NCBI GenBank assembly: GCA_964006375.1
Contig: OZ023267.1
Coordinates: 83,330,906-83,394,905 of the forward strand
Direction: 5' to 3'
Origin: Tillus elongatus
Taxonomy: Eukaryota > Arthropoda > Insecta > Coleoptera > Cleridae
Length of the DNA: 64,000 bases
Part shown: positions 1-13,232 of the stretch, piece by piece
Numbering within the stretch: the stretch's first letter is position 1
How the letters are laid out: each line of letters opens with the position of its first letter
The notes under the pieces: generated by a model
Seen by the model: only the letters and a program-made list of their open reading frames with translations
The model's database searches: none
What the model was told of the DNA's origin: nothing
Program-made: the position numbers and the translations under genes

Positions 1-432
1 TAACAGCCTTGGTTACAGATATAGGCAGCTTTCCCACTCTTATTGACACTGTTATCATATCAAAGTAGACATTTTTCAGTTCATTCCAAAATTGGGTGTA
101 AAACTCTGTTGTAAGTTCGTCTATGCCAGGCGCACTTCCTTTGTTGAGAGTAGCCAACGCTGCAGAAAACTCTTTGACGGTAAAGGGTTGATTTGTTGAG
201 GTGTTGTTAACATGAGATAGTTTTCTAAGATTCTCATATAAAATGGACTTCTCATTTAGCAATGTTTTCGATTCTTTGTGTTTGGATTCAAAATATGACT
301 TTACATATGCACATAATTTGATTGGCTCTCTTATAATTTCACCATTATTAGTTTTAATTTTCCCGAGAGGCTTATACGTAGAAAAAACTCTTTTGTCCAA
401 CACTGGGCATCAGAGTTTGTAATATTGTCGTA
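1..432 (-). pseudogene. LINE-A ORF2, linker and start of reverse transcriptase (partial)
   Basis: The minus strand continues from the endonuclease ORF at 433-1515 into the connector and first RT motifs of a non-LTR retrotransposon, then leaves the window. Visible motifs are GSAPGIDELTTEFYTQFW (about 75-130) and GKLPISVTKAV at the very edge. These are the usual entry into the RT fingers of L1/Tx1-type LINEs. The segment CAYVKSYFE near 300 matches CGYVKSYFE in LINE-B (14400-14612), so both copies are one family. A stop or frameshift around 390-433 separates this part from the endonuclease frame, so the copy is probably dead. The RT catalytic core is outside the window. Confidence 0.8.
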
Positions 433-1515
433 TCAAGACCTTTGCAGAAACGTTTCGGTTTTTCTGTGATACCAGTCCTTTATGGTTTTAATGGTGTCAA
501 AAATTTCACATGTGTCTTCTGATGTTGTGAGCTTATGAGTAGCCGCCTTCAATTGACGTTCAAGATTCTGATACTCAAATTCGCAATTTTTCTTAGACTG
601 ACGTGTGTACAGTATTATGATACTTTTAATATCCAACTTGAAGTGGTCCCACCATTTTAATATATCGCAGTGCTGTGGTTTGCTGTCTACTTCCTTTTTT
701 ATAAATGTTTGAAGACATTCTTGAAATTTCGAATCCTCTAGAAGATGATTATCAAACCTCCAATATGCAGATTGTGAACCTGGCCTTCTTTGGGATTGAA
801 AAATTGCTGATATGGCAAAATGATCTGAAAAGGACCCATTGATAACAGAGTTATTTAAATATTGGAGAGCTTTTTGTGAGCAGTATATTCTGTCAATTCT
901 GGACGCTGAGTGTGGTATAGTAGGTGTTATGTACGTAAAGCCTCCTTTATTTTTGAAATTTTGCCGCCAACAGTCTTGAAAATTAAAATGATCTACTATT
1001 TCAGACAGATTTCTAGCAATTTTGGGGTATCTTTCTCGAGAGCGATGTCGATCTAATGACTCGTCTAATGTGCAATTAAAATCTCCAGCAAAAACTACAT
1101 GTTCGTCCTTGACCGACAAAGACATCAAAAAACTTTCTAGTTGTTGTAGTATTTGATGAGCTAAATTCTCGCCATGGGGAATGTACAAACCTATTATATG
1201 CCACACACCTTCTGGTGTTTTTACAGTGATTCTTTGTAGGTAACTTTCATATAAAATCTGGTGACTCACTACTTGGATATGGCGTGCTTTTTTCACAGCT
1301 ATTAATGTTCCAGTATAATTTTCCGAAGCCGGATTAACAAAAAAATTATACATGGATTGGTTGATAAAACTCACAGTGATTTCTTTAATATTGGTCTCTT
1401 GAAACAAAACTACGTCTGGATGATGTTTTTCTAAAAAACATAGCATTTGACTAAACTTATATTCGCTTTTAATACTTTTGGTATTGAGAGTAGTAATTAC
1501 AAATTTATTCTGCAT
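433..1515 (-). CDS. LINE-A ORF2, apurinic/apyrimidinic-type endonuclease domain
   Basis: This is the N-terminal part of a LINE ORF2, 360 aa before a stop. It holds an exonuclease-endonuclease-phosphatase fold that nicks target DNA during target-primed reverse transcription. Catalytic motifs appear in order: LFQETN (about residue 37), GDFNC (about 143), SRIDRIYC (about 205) and SDHFAI (about 230). The start is the ATG at 1515, about 50 nt downstream of the ORF1 stop at 1568, giving the usual ORF1-ORF2 order. It is the same family as LINE-B: both share YTGTLIAV/YTGTIIAV and the opening ITLN motif. Clade assignment (Tx1/L1-like) rests on overall resemblance and is less certain than the domain call. 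Confidence 0.85.
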   Translation of the reverse strand: MQNKFVITTLNTKSIKSEYKFSQMLCFLEKHHPDVVLFQETNIKEITVSFINQSMYNFFVNPASENYTGTLIAVKKARHIQVVSHQILYESYLQRITVKTPEGVWHIIGLYIPHGENLAHQILQQLESFLMSLSVKDEHVVFAGDFNCTLDESLDRHRSRERYPKIARNLSEIVDHFNFQDCWRQNFKNKGGFTYITPTIPHSASRIDRIYCSQKALQYLNNSVINGSFSDHFAISAIFQSQRRPGSQSAYWRFDNHLLEDSKFQECLQTFIKKEVDSKPQHCDILKWWDHFKLDIKSIIILYTRQSKKNCEFEYQNLERQLKAATHKLTTSEDTCEIFDTIKTIKDWYHRKTETFLQRS

Positions 1516-1567
1516 TTTTAATATAATTGGTATTATTTTTGATTGATCAATTGATTGTAAGCTTTAA

Positions 1568-3668
<2,101 letters not shown>

Positions 3669-3669
<1 letters not shown>

Positions 3670-4050
3670 GGTATAAGGGGTCTTACGAGGACAAATGTCC
3701 GTAGAACAGCGGCGTTGCGAGGACTTGTGTTAGGTCCTCGTTTAGTTTTCTCCATTTTAATGGGTAGTGCGAAGCTCCAGCTTCCTAAATATATGAATTT
3801 TTCCTAAAACCATTTTGTCCTCGCAAGAGCCGTCTAATACGGGTGCGATAGTTCCAACAAATTCCTCCAGATGCGCCACCAGAGTTTGTGAATTTTTCAT
3901 GTTTGAATTTTCACGTATGATGCGAGGACCTTGCATACACACTTGTATCTGAACTGATAGTTGGTGTGTGTGTATGATAGCAATTTTTTGTTTGCCTTGT
4001 TTCCAGGAAACAAATTCTGGTCTGTGAGGACCGTGGCTGATATTGGATTT
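3669..4050. repeat. GAGGAC/GTCCTC-motif block flanking the GT array
   Basis: The sequence just right of the GT array carries repeated, imperfect copies of CGAGGAC or its complement GTCCTCG, spaced 20-110 bp apart (near 3684, 3714, 3731, 3817, 3919 and 4024 as GAGGAC). A second block with the same motif lies at 11031-11370, again beside a GT tract. No coding potential is convincing. It looks like a decayed repeat associated with GT microsatellites. Confidence 0.6.
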
Positions 4051-4739
4051 CACTTTGTACATTATTATCAGTGTGTAAATGTTGGTGGTATAAAAGTTGC
4101 TATTGGGACACTGATTAATTTTGCATTATGTCTAATAAACTGTTGAATATCAAAATAGCCGAACTCTAATAATTTTATTGAGATACTAGCTTTGGTCAAA
4201 ATCTCCCTTATTTTCTTTTGTAATTCAGACATGTAATTTTTCTTTACTTTTTTGCATGTTTGGATAGAAAGATTAATTAGACAGAAAAAGTTTATTCAAA
4301 ATTTTCTCAATATTACTAGGCGTTGTGCCACAACTTAATCTTCTTGAGTTTTTTCGGGTTCTTATGAAATTTTGTCTTAAAATGTATGCAAGTATCAAGC
4401 CTTTTAAATTATTTAAATAATAATATCTATCACATTATACAAAGTAATAAAAACGAACAAAATAATGTTACTCATATTTTTTCTTAAGAATGTTAGTTAT
4501 AATCAAGAAATATATGCAAGTATACAATTTATTAAATTATTTAAATAATATTAATGATCGTACAGAGTACCTATTAAATGCGGAAAAGTCTGGACGTAGC
4601 ATAAAATAAAACTATAAATTCAAAAAGTAGGTTTTTTTGTACTTTTTGATCTTTCTGCACCAAAACAACTTAATTTTCGTCTGTAACATGCAACATTTTG
4701 TTAACTGCATATATTATTTTGGTATTTTGACTTCCAGGG
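4051..4739. other. AT-rich DNA, nothing recognised
   Basis: Very AT-rich sequence with no open frame that resembles a protein family. Two short stretches (near 4385 and 4510) share ATGCAAGTAT followed by TTAAATTATTTAAATAAT, so a small local duplication of about 100 bp is likely. Confidence 0.5.
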
Positions 4740-6060
<1,321 letters not shown>

Positions 6061-7329
6061 TTAATTTTTAATTCATCTAATGAAACACCATCGACAACAA
6101 CTGCAAGGAGTTCTTCTTCAAAATACTAGCTTTTTTTACGAAAATTCGCTAAAAACAGATATTCCTTTTTCAGATTTCAATAAATGAATGAATCCTATTC
6201 TTTTACATACATTTATATCGTGTATGATATAATAAATTTGATAACTTATATAATTAAAGATATTTTATTATTACCGAAAGGAGAAAATAACGATTTCGAA
6301 AAAAATATGGGAGCAGAAGAAAAGTTTAGATAAATCAGTGTTTTAGTAAAACTACTAGTGACATTAAAATATAATGTTTGTTCGAAATTACATTTTTAAT
6401 GTGTATCTTCGCTGGCACAGTGGATATACGAAAATATTTGCTAAAATTTCTAATTTTGTTTTTAATCTTTTGATGCAACTTTATAAACCAAAGTACAATT
6501 ATTATTGTTCACAATTGCATCGCCTCCGGAAATTATTCAAATGAAATCTGATTTACATTGTATATACGTTCTCGCAGCAAGGCATAAGTGTCTTTCATTC
6601 TTCTTTCCAAATCTTTCATAAACTTATCAGACAACAGTGAGTATCTGCAGGTCCCCTAAATCAAAGACTAGTTGGAAGCTTCAACTATCCCCAAAGGCCA
6701 CATGCCTGCGGTGCATCCGGTCATCTCATGGACGGCCAAAGTGTATGCCAGCAGAAACTGTGGATTGTCTTTATTCCAGCTGATTTGGTATTCATTAGTA
6801 AACCCTGTTAAACAAACTCAAAAAATGTACATTATTTTCCTTTTCAGCACCATCTCAACGAAAGCGTTATCCGACATTTCCCAAAGTTTTCTTTACACCC
6901 AAACGGTTCCACCTGCACTGCTATGGATTTTTTCAGCAACTTGTTTTATTCTGGGTTGTAGATAGACTGTTTGCTTTACCATACAGATTTCATTTTCTAA
7001 TTTTTAATATCTAGTTAAAAGACTGCACTTGCACTGGATCCAGTAAAATTTGGTGACAACATCTTTAGTACTCACTTCTGACCAAGACGGTCTTTTAACG
7101 CAAGTTTCCTTCCATCTATTGATTGGCTGACTATTTGGCCAACCTATTTTGTATTTGATTAACCTCTGTGGACGATACTACTTATGTGGTTGTAGCGTTG
7201 CCTTTTTCGAGAGTTAGATATTAGACCTTTTTTTTTTCGCAGAGATGCCATGCTAACAATTAAATTGACAGGGTATCAACGTGACAATGCTGCCATCCGG
7301 ATTGGTGTTCGATCGTTAAGTTCCATTCC
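6061..7329. other. AT-rich DNA, nothing recognised
   Basis: No coding or structural feature could be recognised. A 97-codon open frame at 6672-6965 on the plus strand has no motif I know and lies in sequence without codon-like composition; I treat it as chance. Confidence 0.4.
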
Positions 7330-7481
7330 TAGATACTATGCGTGAAGATTGGTACCTGTAATAAGCACTGATAAGCACAATTTGACGAGCCAAACTCATC
7401 ACAATACATTTTTTAGACCTGACGATCGTTTCGTAAACAAAGTTAGCGTCCTCACAGGGATGGATAAACTGTTTGTTGATC

Positions 7482-7522
7482 CCTCTGTTGACGCTAACTT
7501 TGCTAGAGAAACGATCGTCAGG
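7482..7522 (+). ncRNA. Hammerhead ribozyme-like motif, copy a
   Basis: Stem I CCT/AGG encloses CTGTTGA (core CTGATGA with one change), a short stem II (GCTA...), GAAAC, a GATC loop and the cleavage triplet GTC, followed by AGG. Stem III is only two base pairs (AC/GT), the minimal type known from Penelope-like elements. One core change and a weakened stem II make activity doubtful. Confidence 0.5.
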
Positions 7523-7571
7523 TCAAACAAAGTTAGCGTCATCAGAGGGGTGAATAAACTGTTTATTCGTC

Positions 7572-7612
7572 CATCTGATGACGCTAACTTTGTCAGCGAA
7601 ACGATCGTCAGG
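7572..7612 (+). ncRNA. Hammerhead ribozyme-like motif, copy b
   Basis: Perfect core boxes CTGATGA (7575-7581) and GAAAC (7598-7602) are separated by stem II GCTAAC-TTT-GTCAGC with one mismatch. GATC and the GTC cleavage triplet (7607-7609) follow, then AGG. One extra C sits between the CTGATGA box and stem II. Stem I is weak in this copy (CAT/AGG, one pair). Family knowledge: minimal type I hammerheads with very short stem III occur in PLEs. That it self-cleaves is inference. Confidence 0.55.
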
Positions 7613-7640
7613 TCTAAAAACGGGATTGTGATGAATTGGG

Positions 7641-8225
7641 TTATCTAATTTGAACTTACTCCTAGATGCGTCTAACATACATTGCCGTCTGTAATTATGG
7701 GTTTTTGAACTGTAATATAACATAATCAGTTCTAACGAGCAATTTTTCCCCACATATAAGTACACTTGGAGAACCCAAATCACCACAACACATATTTTTT
7801 AAAGACCTTACGATCGCTTCACTAACCACCTTAGCATCATCAGAGGAGGAAAAATTATAAACCTAATTAACATATACAAATGCATTTATCTAGGTAGACG
7901 AACTAAACCGAAGGTAAAATTGTAGTCGGAGACCCATCGTTTGTCTATTGTGTCTATATTGCACGGACGAAGGTTGACGAACTAATTTAATCTTCAAGTT
8001 GACAAATTTATGAGCTTTTATTTAATGTAAAGGATAATGGGCTTAAAATGAAAGGTGCCGCGTTATTTCATTTTATTTCATTTTTAGCCCATTATCCGTC
8101 TTTAAAAAATAACGGTATAAGGTCTTTAAAAAATAAAAATATGTGTGGTGGTGATTTGGGTTTTCCAAATGTACTTATCAGGGCTCATCACAGGTTCCAG
8201 TTTTCACATATTGAATTATGGTGCC
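7641..8225. repeat. Further copies of the hammerhead-module 3' block; small hairpin
   Basis: 7741-7800 (minus) and 8140-8215 (plus) repeat the block with TTGGGTT, AAATGTACTTATCA and GCTCATCACAGGTTCCA also seen at 24382-24440. At about 8031-8100 the sequence GGATAATGGGCTTAAAATGA is repeated inverted (TCATTTTTAGCCCATTATCC) around a short centre, a potential 70-nt hairpin. No coding sequence was recognised. Confidence 0.55.
7805..7847 (-). ncRNA. Hammerhead ribozyme-like motif, copy c (degenerate)
   Basis: Minus strand: CCT, CTGATGA (7837-7843), stem GCTAA...TTAG, GAAGC, GATC, GTA, AGG. The changes are A15.1 to G (a wobble with U16.1) and cleavage triplet GTC to GTA, which still fits the NUH rule. 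It is followed on the same strand by the conserved block GTGATTTGGGTTCTCC. Confidence 0.45.
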
Positions 8226-8279
8226 CACATAGTTAATTGTGAAAATGCTCCAGAATCTCAACGATGACTATGAGATCTT

Positions 8280-9000
8280 TTTTGCTTTCAACATGACTTG
8301 AGTGAAATATGCTTGAATATTTTCTTGGTCGCTTTTTTCTGCAACAAAATATTACCAATGCAAGAATTGTTGGCGTCTGTGTGAACCGTAACACTTAATG
8401 AAGGTATATCAAACTGGAAAAGTTCTTTCAATGCTGTGAATGCTTTTTGGCGGTCATTAGTCCAAGCAAGGGCCGTAACTTCGTATGCATTTAGGAAGGT
8501 GGTTATAAGGTTTTGTGTATTGGTAATAAAGTTTCTGCATAAACTTTTCTTTTGGCATTTTATAAAATAAAGTTTGGTGATGTCCGCAAACTTCGTAACA
8601 AAACTTCGGTAATATATATAAAATCTAAGAAAACTTCACACCTGGTATATATCGGCTAAAACGTGCCAGTTCTAAATACGCTACGGCTTCTCTGGGTCGG
8701 TTTTAACTTCATCGGGGTGATAATGCCCCAAATAATTAAGTATTTTTTTAAGAGACATCAGTATTTTGGACTTTAATTTGTAATCGGCCTTCTGTAGTTT
8801 CTGAATCGCTCCGTCAACATTCTTCGGGTACTACTCAAATTATTTTTCTATAATATGAAATTGTAAATTCCTGGCATATTTTTTAGTGTAGATCTTTAAG
8901 AATTGCTTTCATCAGGCGCTCAAAAGTGGCTGGAGAATTACACAACCTAAACTGCAAGGTATCTAACTGCCATATTCCACTGCCAGTTCTAGAAGTGATT
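8280..9000 (-). pseudogene. Decayed gypsy pol (RT to RNase H)
   Basis: The minus strand shows LCNSPATFERLMKAILKDL (the RT stretch just before the YxDD box in gypsy elements) near 8900-8990. Near 8338-8440 it shows MTAKKHS... and VTVHTDANNSCIGNILLQK, the start of gypsy RNase H. The expected YLDD box is not readable and there are many stops and frameshifts. With the gag-like segment at 10020-10265 this is one old minus-strand gypsy element. It is much older than the one at 26122-37264 and not obviously the same family. Confidence 0.6.
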
Positions 9001-10019
9001 ATTCTGTGGTAGAGGCGGCAGATTCCTCGTGGCCGTAACAACGCCGTATTTCAGCTACTTACTGGAAACAAATTTTGTTTTTAGATAATTCGGGCATTTT
9101 CTGATTATAATTTTTGAGGTAATCTACTGTGATATATGCTTTTTTACATGGGTAAGTGTTTTGCAGACAAGCAGAGATTTCTGAGAAACTCTAGTTCCAT
9201 AACGCCCACAACTTCTAAAATATATCTTTATCAAGACAGCACTCCGTTCTGGGCTCTTAAAATTACTTAACCATAGCTTTTCCAACAGCAAGGTTTATTA
9301 CAGTTCACATTACTAAGGTTCAAACAATTTCTGTAACGATCAAGCTTGACACTGTAATTTTGCAGAATAAAGTCCAAAATGACTGCAACTGTAACTGATT
9401 GTTTGGTCTTCACATACAGGCTCCCTTTGTGACATGACATCCTTATCAACAAATACACGGATCTGTTCACCATCACCCGCAGTTCCTTTGTGAATTCTTT
9501 TTGTCTCTCTTACCACCACCATCTTAGGACAATATGACGGATCCGGATGATCGTTCTTGATGAGTCCTGATCCATAACGATAAGTCCCACCTTATAGCAG
9601 ATGCATCCGACCACGACGAGCATGTTGCCAGAAACGGTTATCAGTGAAACAGTAATCGACTTTAAGGCATAGTGCTGCGCAGCTATCTTCCGCCCGATAA
9701 ACCTAGTTCCTCCTGGTTTTCCTTTTAAGCTATAAATGACCTTGGAGTGCGCCATTCACTTCTTATATCCCCCACATTGTCATAGTTCCCGGAACTTGTC
9801 CAATGAGCCTGTATTGGCAATTTATAAAGCTTAAACCTTTTCTGTCATACTATTTTCTCAGTAGCTATGAATGGTAAAACAAATCTCTTTCGTTTTCTTC
9901 CTTTTCCTGAAGCTTGGAGACTGATTACTTTCACCTAACTTTTATATTGTACTTGGCTGCTTCAGATGCTAAAAATTATGCCAAAGCATTATTTAAAGCA
10001 ACATATCTCGCTACAATCA
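9001..10019 (-). other. Probable interior of the decayed gypsy element
   Basis: Lies between the gag-like and RT-like remnants and is therefore expected to hold the gag end, protease and RT fingers. I could not read a secure motif. Three overlapping minus-strand open frames of 60-81 codons (9267-9755) show no diagnostic residues. Confidence 0.35.
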
Positions 10020-10265
10020 GGCTTTATTAGGTTTTTGTATTCCTGATCCGACGATAGGACAAACGTGTTAGCCGGGCAACATCGGCTTTAAACTAGTATA
10101 AATTGTCGTATGGTTTCTGGCATGAACGTCAACTGTTATAACTGCCTCGTTTTTTCTTTGGAATGTCTTGAAGTACATTCAAAGCATCTTTTTTGAGGGC
10201 CATAGCTAACGACGTAGCTTTCCGTTGATCGTTCCCAAACATTTGCTGTCGCAGTAAATATGTAC
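10020..10265 (-). pseudogene. Decayed gypsy gag fragment
   Basis: Minus-strand reading gives KATSLAMALKKDALNVLQDI, PKKKRGSYN and, after a frameshift, ADVARLTRLSYR. This order (capsid helix, DIP...RGSY, then the ADVxRLxRLAY-type motif) is typical of capsid from gypsy/mdg-like retrotransposons in insects. Stops interrupt all frames. Upstream (10266-11030) no LTR could be recognised. Confidence 0.55.
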
Positions 10266-11030
10266 CCATAGAGCAATCTTAATTTTTACATGGGCGTCTT
10301 TTTAAATTATTTTTTTCCTACCTAAGATTGCGTTTTCTGGTGTACTTTTGCTTCTAACTCTTACATATTCATCTGTAGATTACTCAGCTTGGCATGGTGG
10401 CATGGTCGTAGTCATTAATGTTTCAAACTTGGCTCACTATTTGTTAAAAATTTGATCTTTTACCTAGTTTATCCATTTTCTCCACATATGGTAGCTTGTT
10501 CCTGCTGAATCTTATTGCTTTTTTTACTCATAGTTAATTTCCTTTCATTTGTTTGACTAAATCCAATAGCTCGATATCCATGTTTGCTGTTCTACTACTT
10601 GTGCTATAGAGCATAAACGTGCTCAAAGCTGGTACACAATTCTGCCTTGAAATATAACCAATGATTTTTTTACATCTGAACTTTGATTTTGTCTGTTGAG
10701 CATCAAGTACGAGCTGCCTATGATCATATAAAGGTGATGGATTCATTGATTATCCGTCTTTTCATAGATAAATATTCTGGATATAGTTTTTGAGGGCCCT
10801 ACTTTAACTTTATTTCATTTTGATCTTCTCTGAAGCGATTGTTTCCTACGAAAATTAAGTAAAAAGTTATATTTTCCAGCATATATAAATATGACTAGTG
10901 GCAAAATTACTTAAGAGTATAATAACATTAACTAATATACCTTAAAGAAATTTGTATCATAACTGGATACTAAATGAGTAACTATAATTTTGTGTTTAAT
11001 AAAGTACATACCCATTAACAAATTGCTTAG
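10266..11030. other. AT-rich DNA, nothing recognised
   Basis: No gene or repeat boundary recognised. It may include the 5' leader or LTR of the decayed minus-strand gypsy element, but no inverted or direct repeat supports this. Confidence 0.35.
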
Positions 11031-11370
11031 GTTCCACGCAACCGTACTACGAAAGTATAGCGGCATAAAAAATCATGAGTTGTCAATGAAGGACCTTCGG
11101 AGAAGTCCTCGCAGCGAAAGATCACTGGCATAGGTTCTCGCAACGGAAAGTCCTCGTAGCTCCTGTTAAAATTATAGTCCTCGGAAGATAAGTACAGAGT
11201 GGAACTGATTTTTGGTTTTGAGATTTTCGTGTGCGTATTAGTGTGTATCACATATCGCAACTCGCAGAAGCATGAACCCGATCTTACTTTATGGATACAC
11301 CCTCTATTTCAAGGAGTCCTCGCAACGCTCTTGAAAAATCATAGTCCTCGTTTGACCCCCCATCCACGTA
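11031..11370. repeat. GTCCTCG-motif block, second copy
   Basis: Repeats of TCCTCG occur near 11106, 11152, 11178, 11317 and 11345, with AACGGAAAGTCCTCGTAGC and AGTCCTCGCAACGC as the clearest. The block ends at a short GT tract, as the block at 3669-4050 begins at one, but in the opposite orientation. Confidence 0.6.
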
Positions 11371-11372
11371 TA

Positions 11373-11374
<2 letters not shown>

Positions 11375-11403
<29 letters not shown>

Positions 11404-11418
11404 GCGCGCGCGTGTGTG

Positions 11419-11475
<57 letters not shown>
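11375..11475. repeat. Compound (GT)n(CG)n(GT)n(ATT)n tract
   Basis: 11375-11420 is GT, then CG, then GT. 11421-11475 is (ATT)n, which on the minus strand is the (AAT)n tail that ends LINE-B. The 3' tail of LINE-B thus abuts a microsatellite directly. Confidence 0.9.
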
Positions 11476-11476
<1 letters not shown>

Positions 11477-11683
11477 TATTATAACAGTTAAGTAGTTTAC
11501 ATCGGTATACAATTGGTTTCTATAACAACTTAATTAGTTACAAAAAGAAAGATCTTGAGTCAGGAATAGAGATATAACTTACAAAAACAATTCTAAATTA
11601 AATAAAATAGAATTAAAATAAAAATTAAAAATAAAACCGTTTTAACATTTTGATACCAGCAATTAAGAAAACATTGTTTTTTT

Positions 11684-11940
11684 TTACATTAGTTTTAAAG
11701 AAAAATCTAAAGTCCCATTGTCTACATTAAATAGTAAATCAGCATTCCACCATTTATCATGAAACACATGCACTGCATTTCTTCCACTGTGCCAAGTATA
11801 TTCTTTAATGATTCTGGATCGCAGTCTGTTCTTAAACTGTTCTAGATAAGTCTGTATTTGTGTGCTTCTACTTCTCATATTTTCTATAAAGTCGCTGTAG
11901 ATACTGTATTTGGCTAGGACAATTAGGTAGCTTCTTTTTT
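11684..11940 (-). pseudogene. LINE-B ORF2, extreme C-terminus
   Basis: The frame contains YLIVLAKYSIY, RSRSTQIQTYLEQFKNRLRS, KEYTWHSGRNA and FHDKWW...LLFN, then a stop at 11684. In related LINEs this block closes ORF2 after the CCHC-like region. It continues the protein that stops at 12281; the plus-strand element at 11941-12280 separates the two parts. About 30-40 residues of the usual connection are not visible, so the insertion was accompanied by a loss or the junction has decayed. Confidence 0.7.
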
Positions 11941-12280
11941 ACTTCTCCCTTGTGCAAGTCCAGAATAGACATCTATGATGTGTAGTTTTGATCCCATCAG
12001 TTTTTGTTTTACTTGACAATTGTTGACATTGTATTGTATATGTAACTAGATAGTCATTGTTGTGGTTGTTACTTCGAGATTATGTGTATCATAGTATAAG
12101 TATTTATAGTTTATACTTTGTATTTTATAGAGTATTCTGCATTTCAATTTTATTGTGTGTTGTCTTTAGTTTTCTTACATTATTGTTTGCTGACGAGATT
12201 ATTGCGTTGTATACCTATGACGTGTTCTACACCCATCTGGGTACTTAAGGAACCAATAAAGATTATTATTATTATTATTA
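11941..12280 (+). mobile_element. 5'-truncated LINE 3' end nested in LINE-B
   Basis: Plus-strand, non-coding, ending AACCAATAAAG followed by (ATT)n at 12260-12280. A polyadenylation-like AATAAA plus a simple-repeat tail marks the 3' end of a non-LTR element. It interrupts LINE-B ORF2 after the WHLI...IWAF region. The left edge near 11936-11941 is set by where LINE-B coding resumes. A target-site duplication is not clear. Confidence 0.65.
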
Positions 12281-13168
12281 TTAAATAAATGCCCATATTG
12301 TTTGTATTTCTTTGAATGATATGATCAGATGCCATGCTGTCATTGGCACATTGCACCACTGACACAAGGCTGACGTTTCATTATTCACCTTGTTTAAGAA
12401 TATGCCGTCAGCAAGTCTGTTTTTTGCTAGTCTAAAACTAATGTCACTCTCATATCCAAAAGCTAATAGTGGATAGAAGGACATCCAGTTAACAGGGTCG
12501 TCAGTCCATACACCTTTCAGAGGTTCACATATATCAAAGTGATTCAAAACAATTTGTTGCTGGATATGCTTTTTTCGGCTGTGGGTCATTGTTTCTATGT
12601 GGTGATCGGCATTTTTAAAGCTAGTGACTATTTTGTCTAGACTCAGATTTTTGACATCAAGGATTTGGTTAAAGTTTTCTTGAATTGTGTACTTTATATG
12701 TTCAAAATTTCTTTGCAATACTGATATTTGTTCTTTATTTGTGATATTTAATTCGTTAAAGTTTTGTAGAATATTTTCCTTAAAGAGATTTGCAACTGTG
12801 TAATATCCATTGTCAAACCATAGACTCGAAAAATGTACGTCTTTGAACAATCGTGAGTTGGTCATAGGAATATCGAATATGCCTTGAAGGGTGGTGGGAA
12901 AATCTTGGAGAAAAATTCGAAGGCATGCTGTGGATTTTAAAACCGAACTGATAAAAGGTGAAATTTTTTCTATGTGCATATCCGGTTTTTTAAAGAAAAG
13001 TTGCCAAGTTAAGTTAGCTGAGCGATACGATCTTAGCAAATACTCTGTAAAGACATACCATTTGGGATTTTCTGTGCAGTTAATGAATTTAAGTGCAAAA
13101 TTGTTTCTAAAACTTTTAACCTTTGACGGAACGTGAACAAGTCCGAGACCACCATACCTTACAGGCAA
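12281..13168 (-). pseudogene. LINE-B ORF2, C-terminal domain
   Basis: An open stretch of about 295 codons following RT. It starts at RYGGLGLVHVPSKVKSF, the conserved post-RT block of Tx1/L1-like ORF2 (GGLGLP-type), and ends near LCQWCNVPMTAWHLI, a C-x2-C...H motif resembling the zinc-like CCHC/H region of these proteins. The frame ends at a stop created by the nested insertion (12281). At the other end, a 61-bp insertion cuts it from RT. Its exact role in such LINEs is not established. Confidence 0.75.
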
Positions 13169-13232
13169 ACATACCGTTGGTCGCGGTGGAAGGTCCGGTA
13201 TGGACCACTCACATTCAACCTACAGGCAAACA
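13161..13232. repeat. 61-bp insertion flanked by 11-bp direct repeats
   Basis: ACAGGCAAACA occurs at 13161-13171 and again at 13222-13232. Removing one copy plus the intervening sequence lets the RT end (HLCLPV) run straight into RYGGLGL. The insertion puts the two parts out of frame. Confidence 0.75.

Larger units (their letters stand above)
7330..7640. repeat. Inverted cluster of hammerhead-bearing modules
   Basis: A palindromic region. Arms contain ACCTGACGATCGTTTCG on the left and CGAAACGATCGTCAGGT on the right, with AAAGTTAGCGTCATCAG and its complement inside and a centre at about 7548-7572 (GAATAAAC / GTTTATTC). Outside the arms lies a second conserved block, CATCACAAT / ATTGTGATGAATTGGG. 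The same blocks recur near 7755-7848, 8140-8225 and 24336-24451. The layout resembles the head-to-head repeats of Penelope-like elements or hammerhead-containing retrozymes; the assignment is inferred. Confidence 0.7.
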
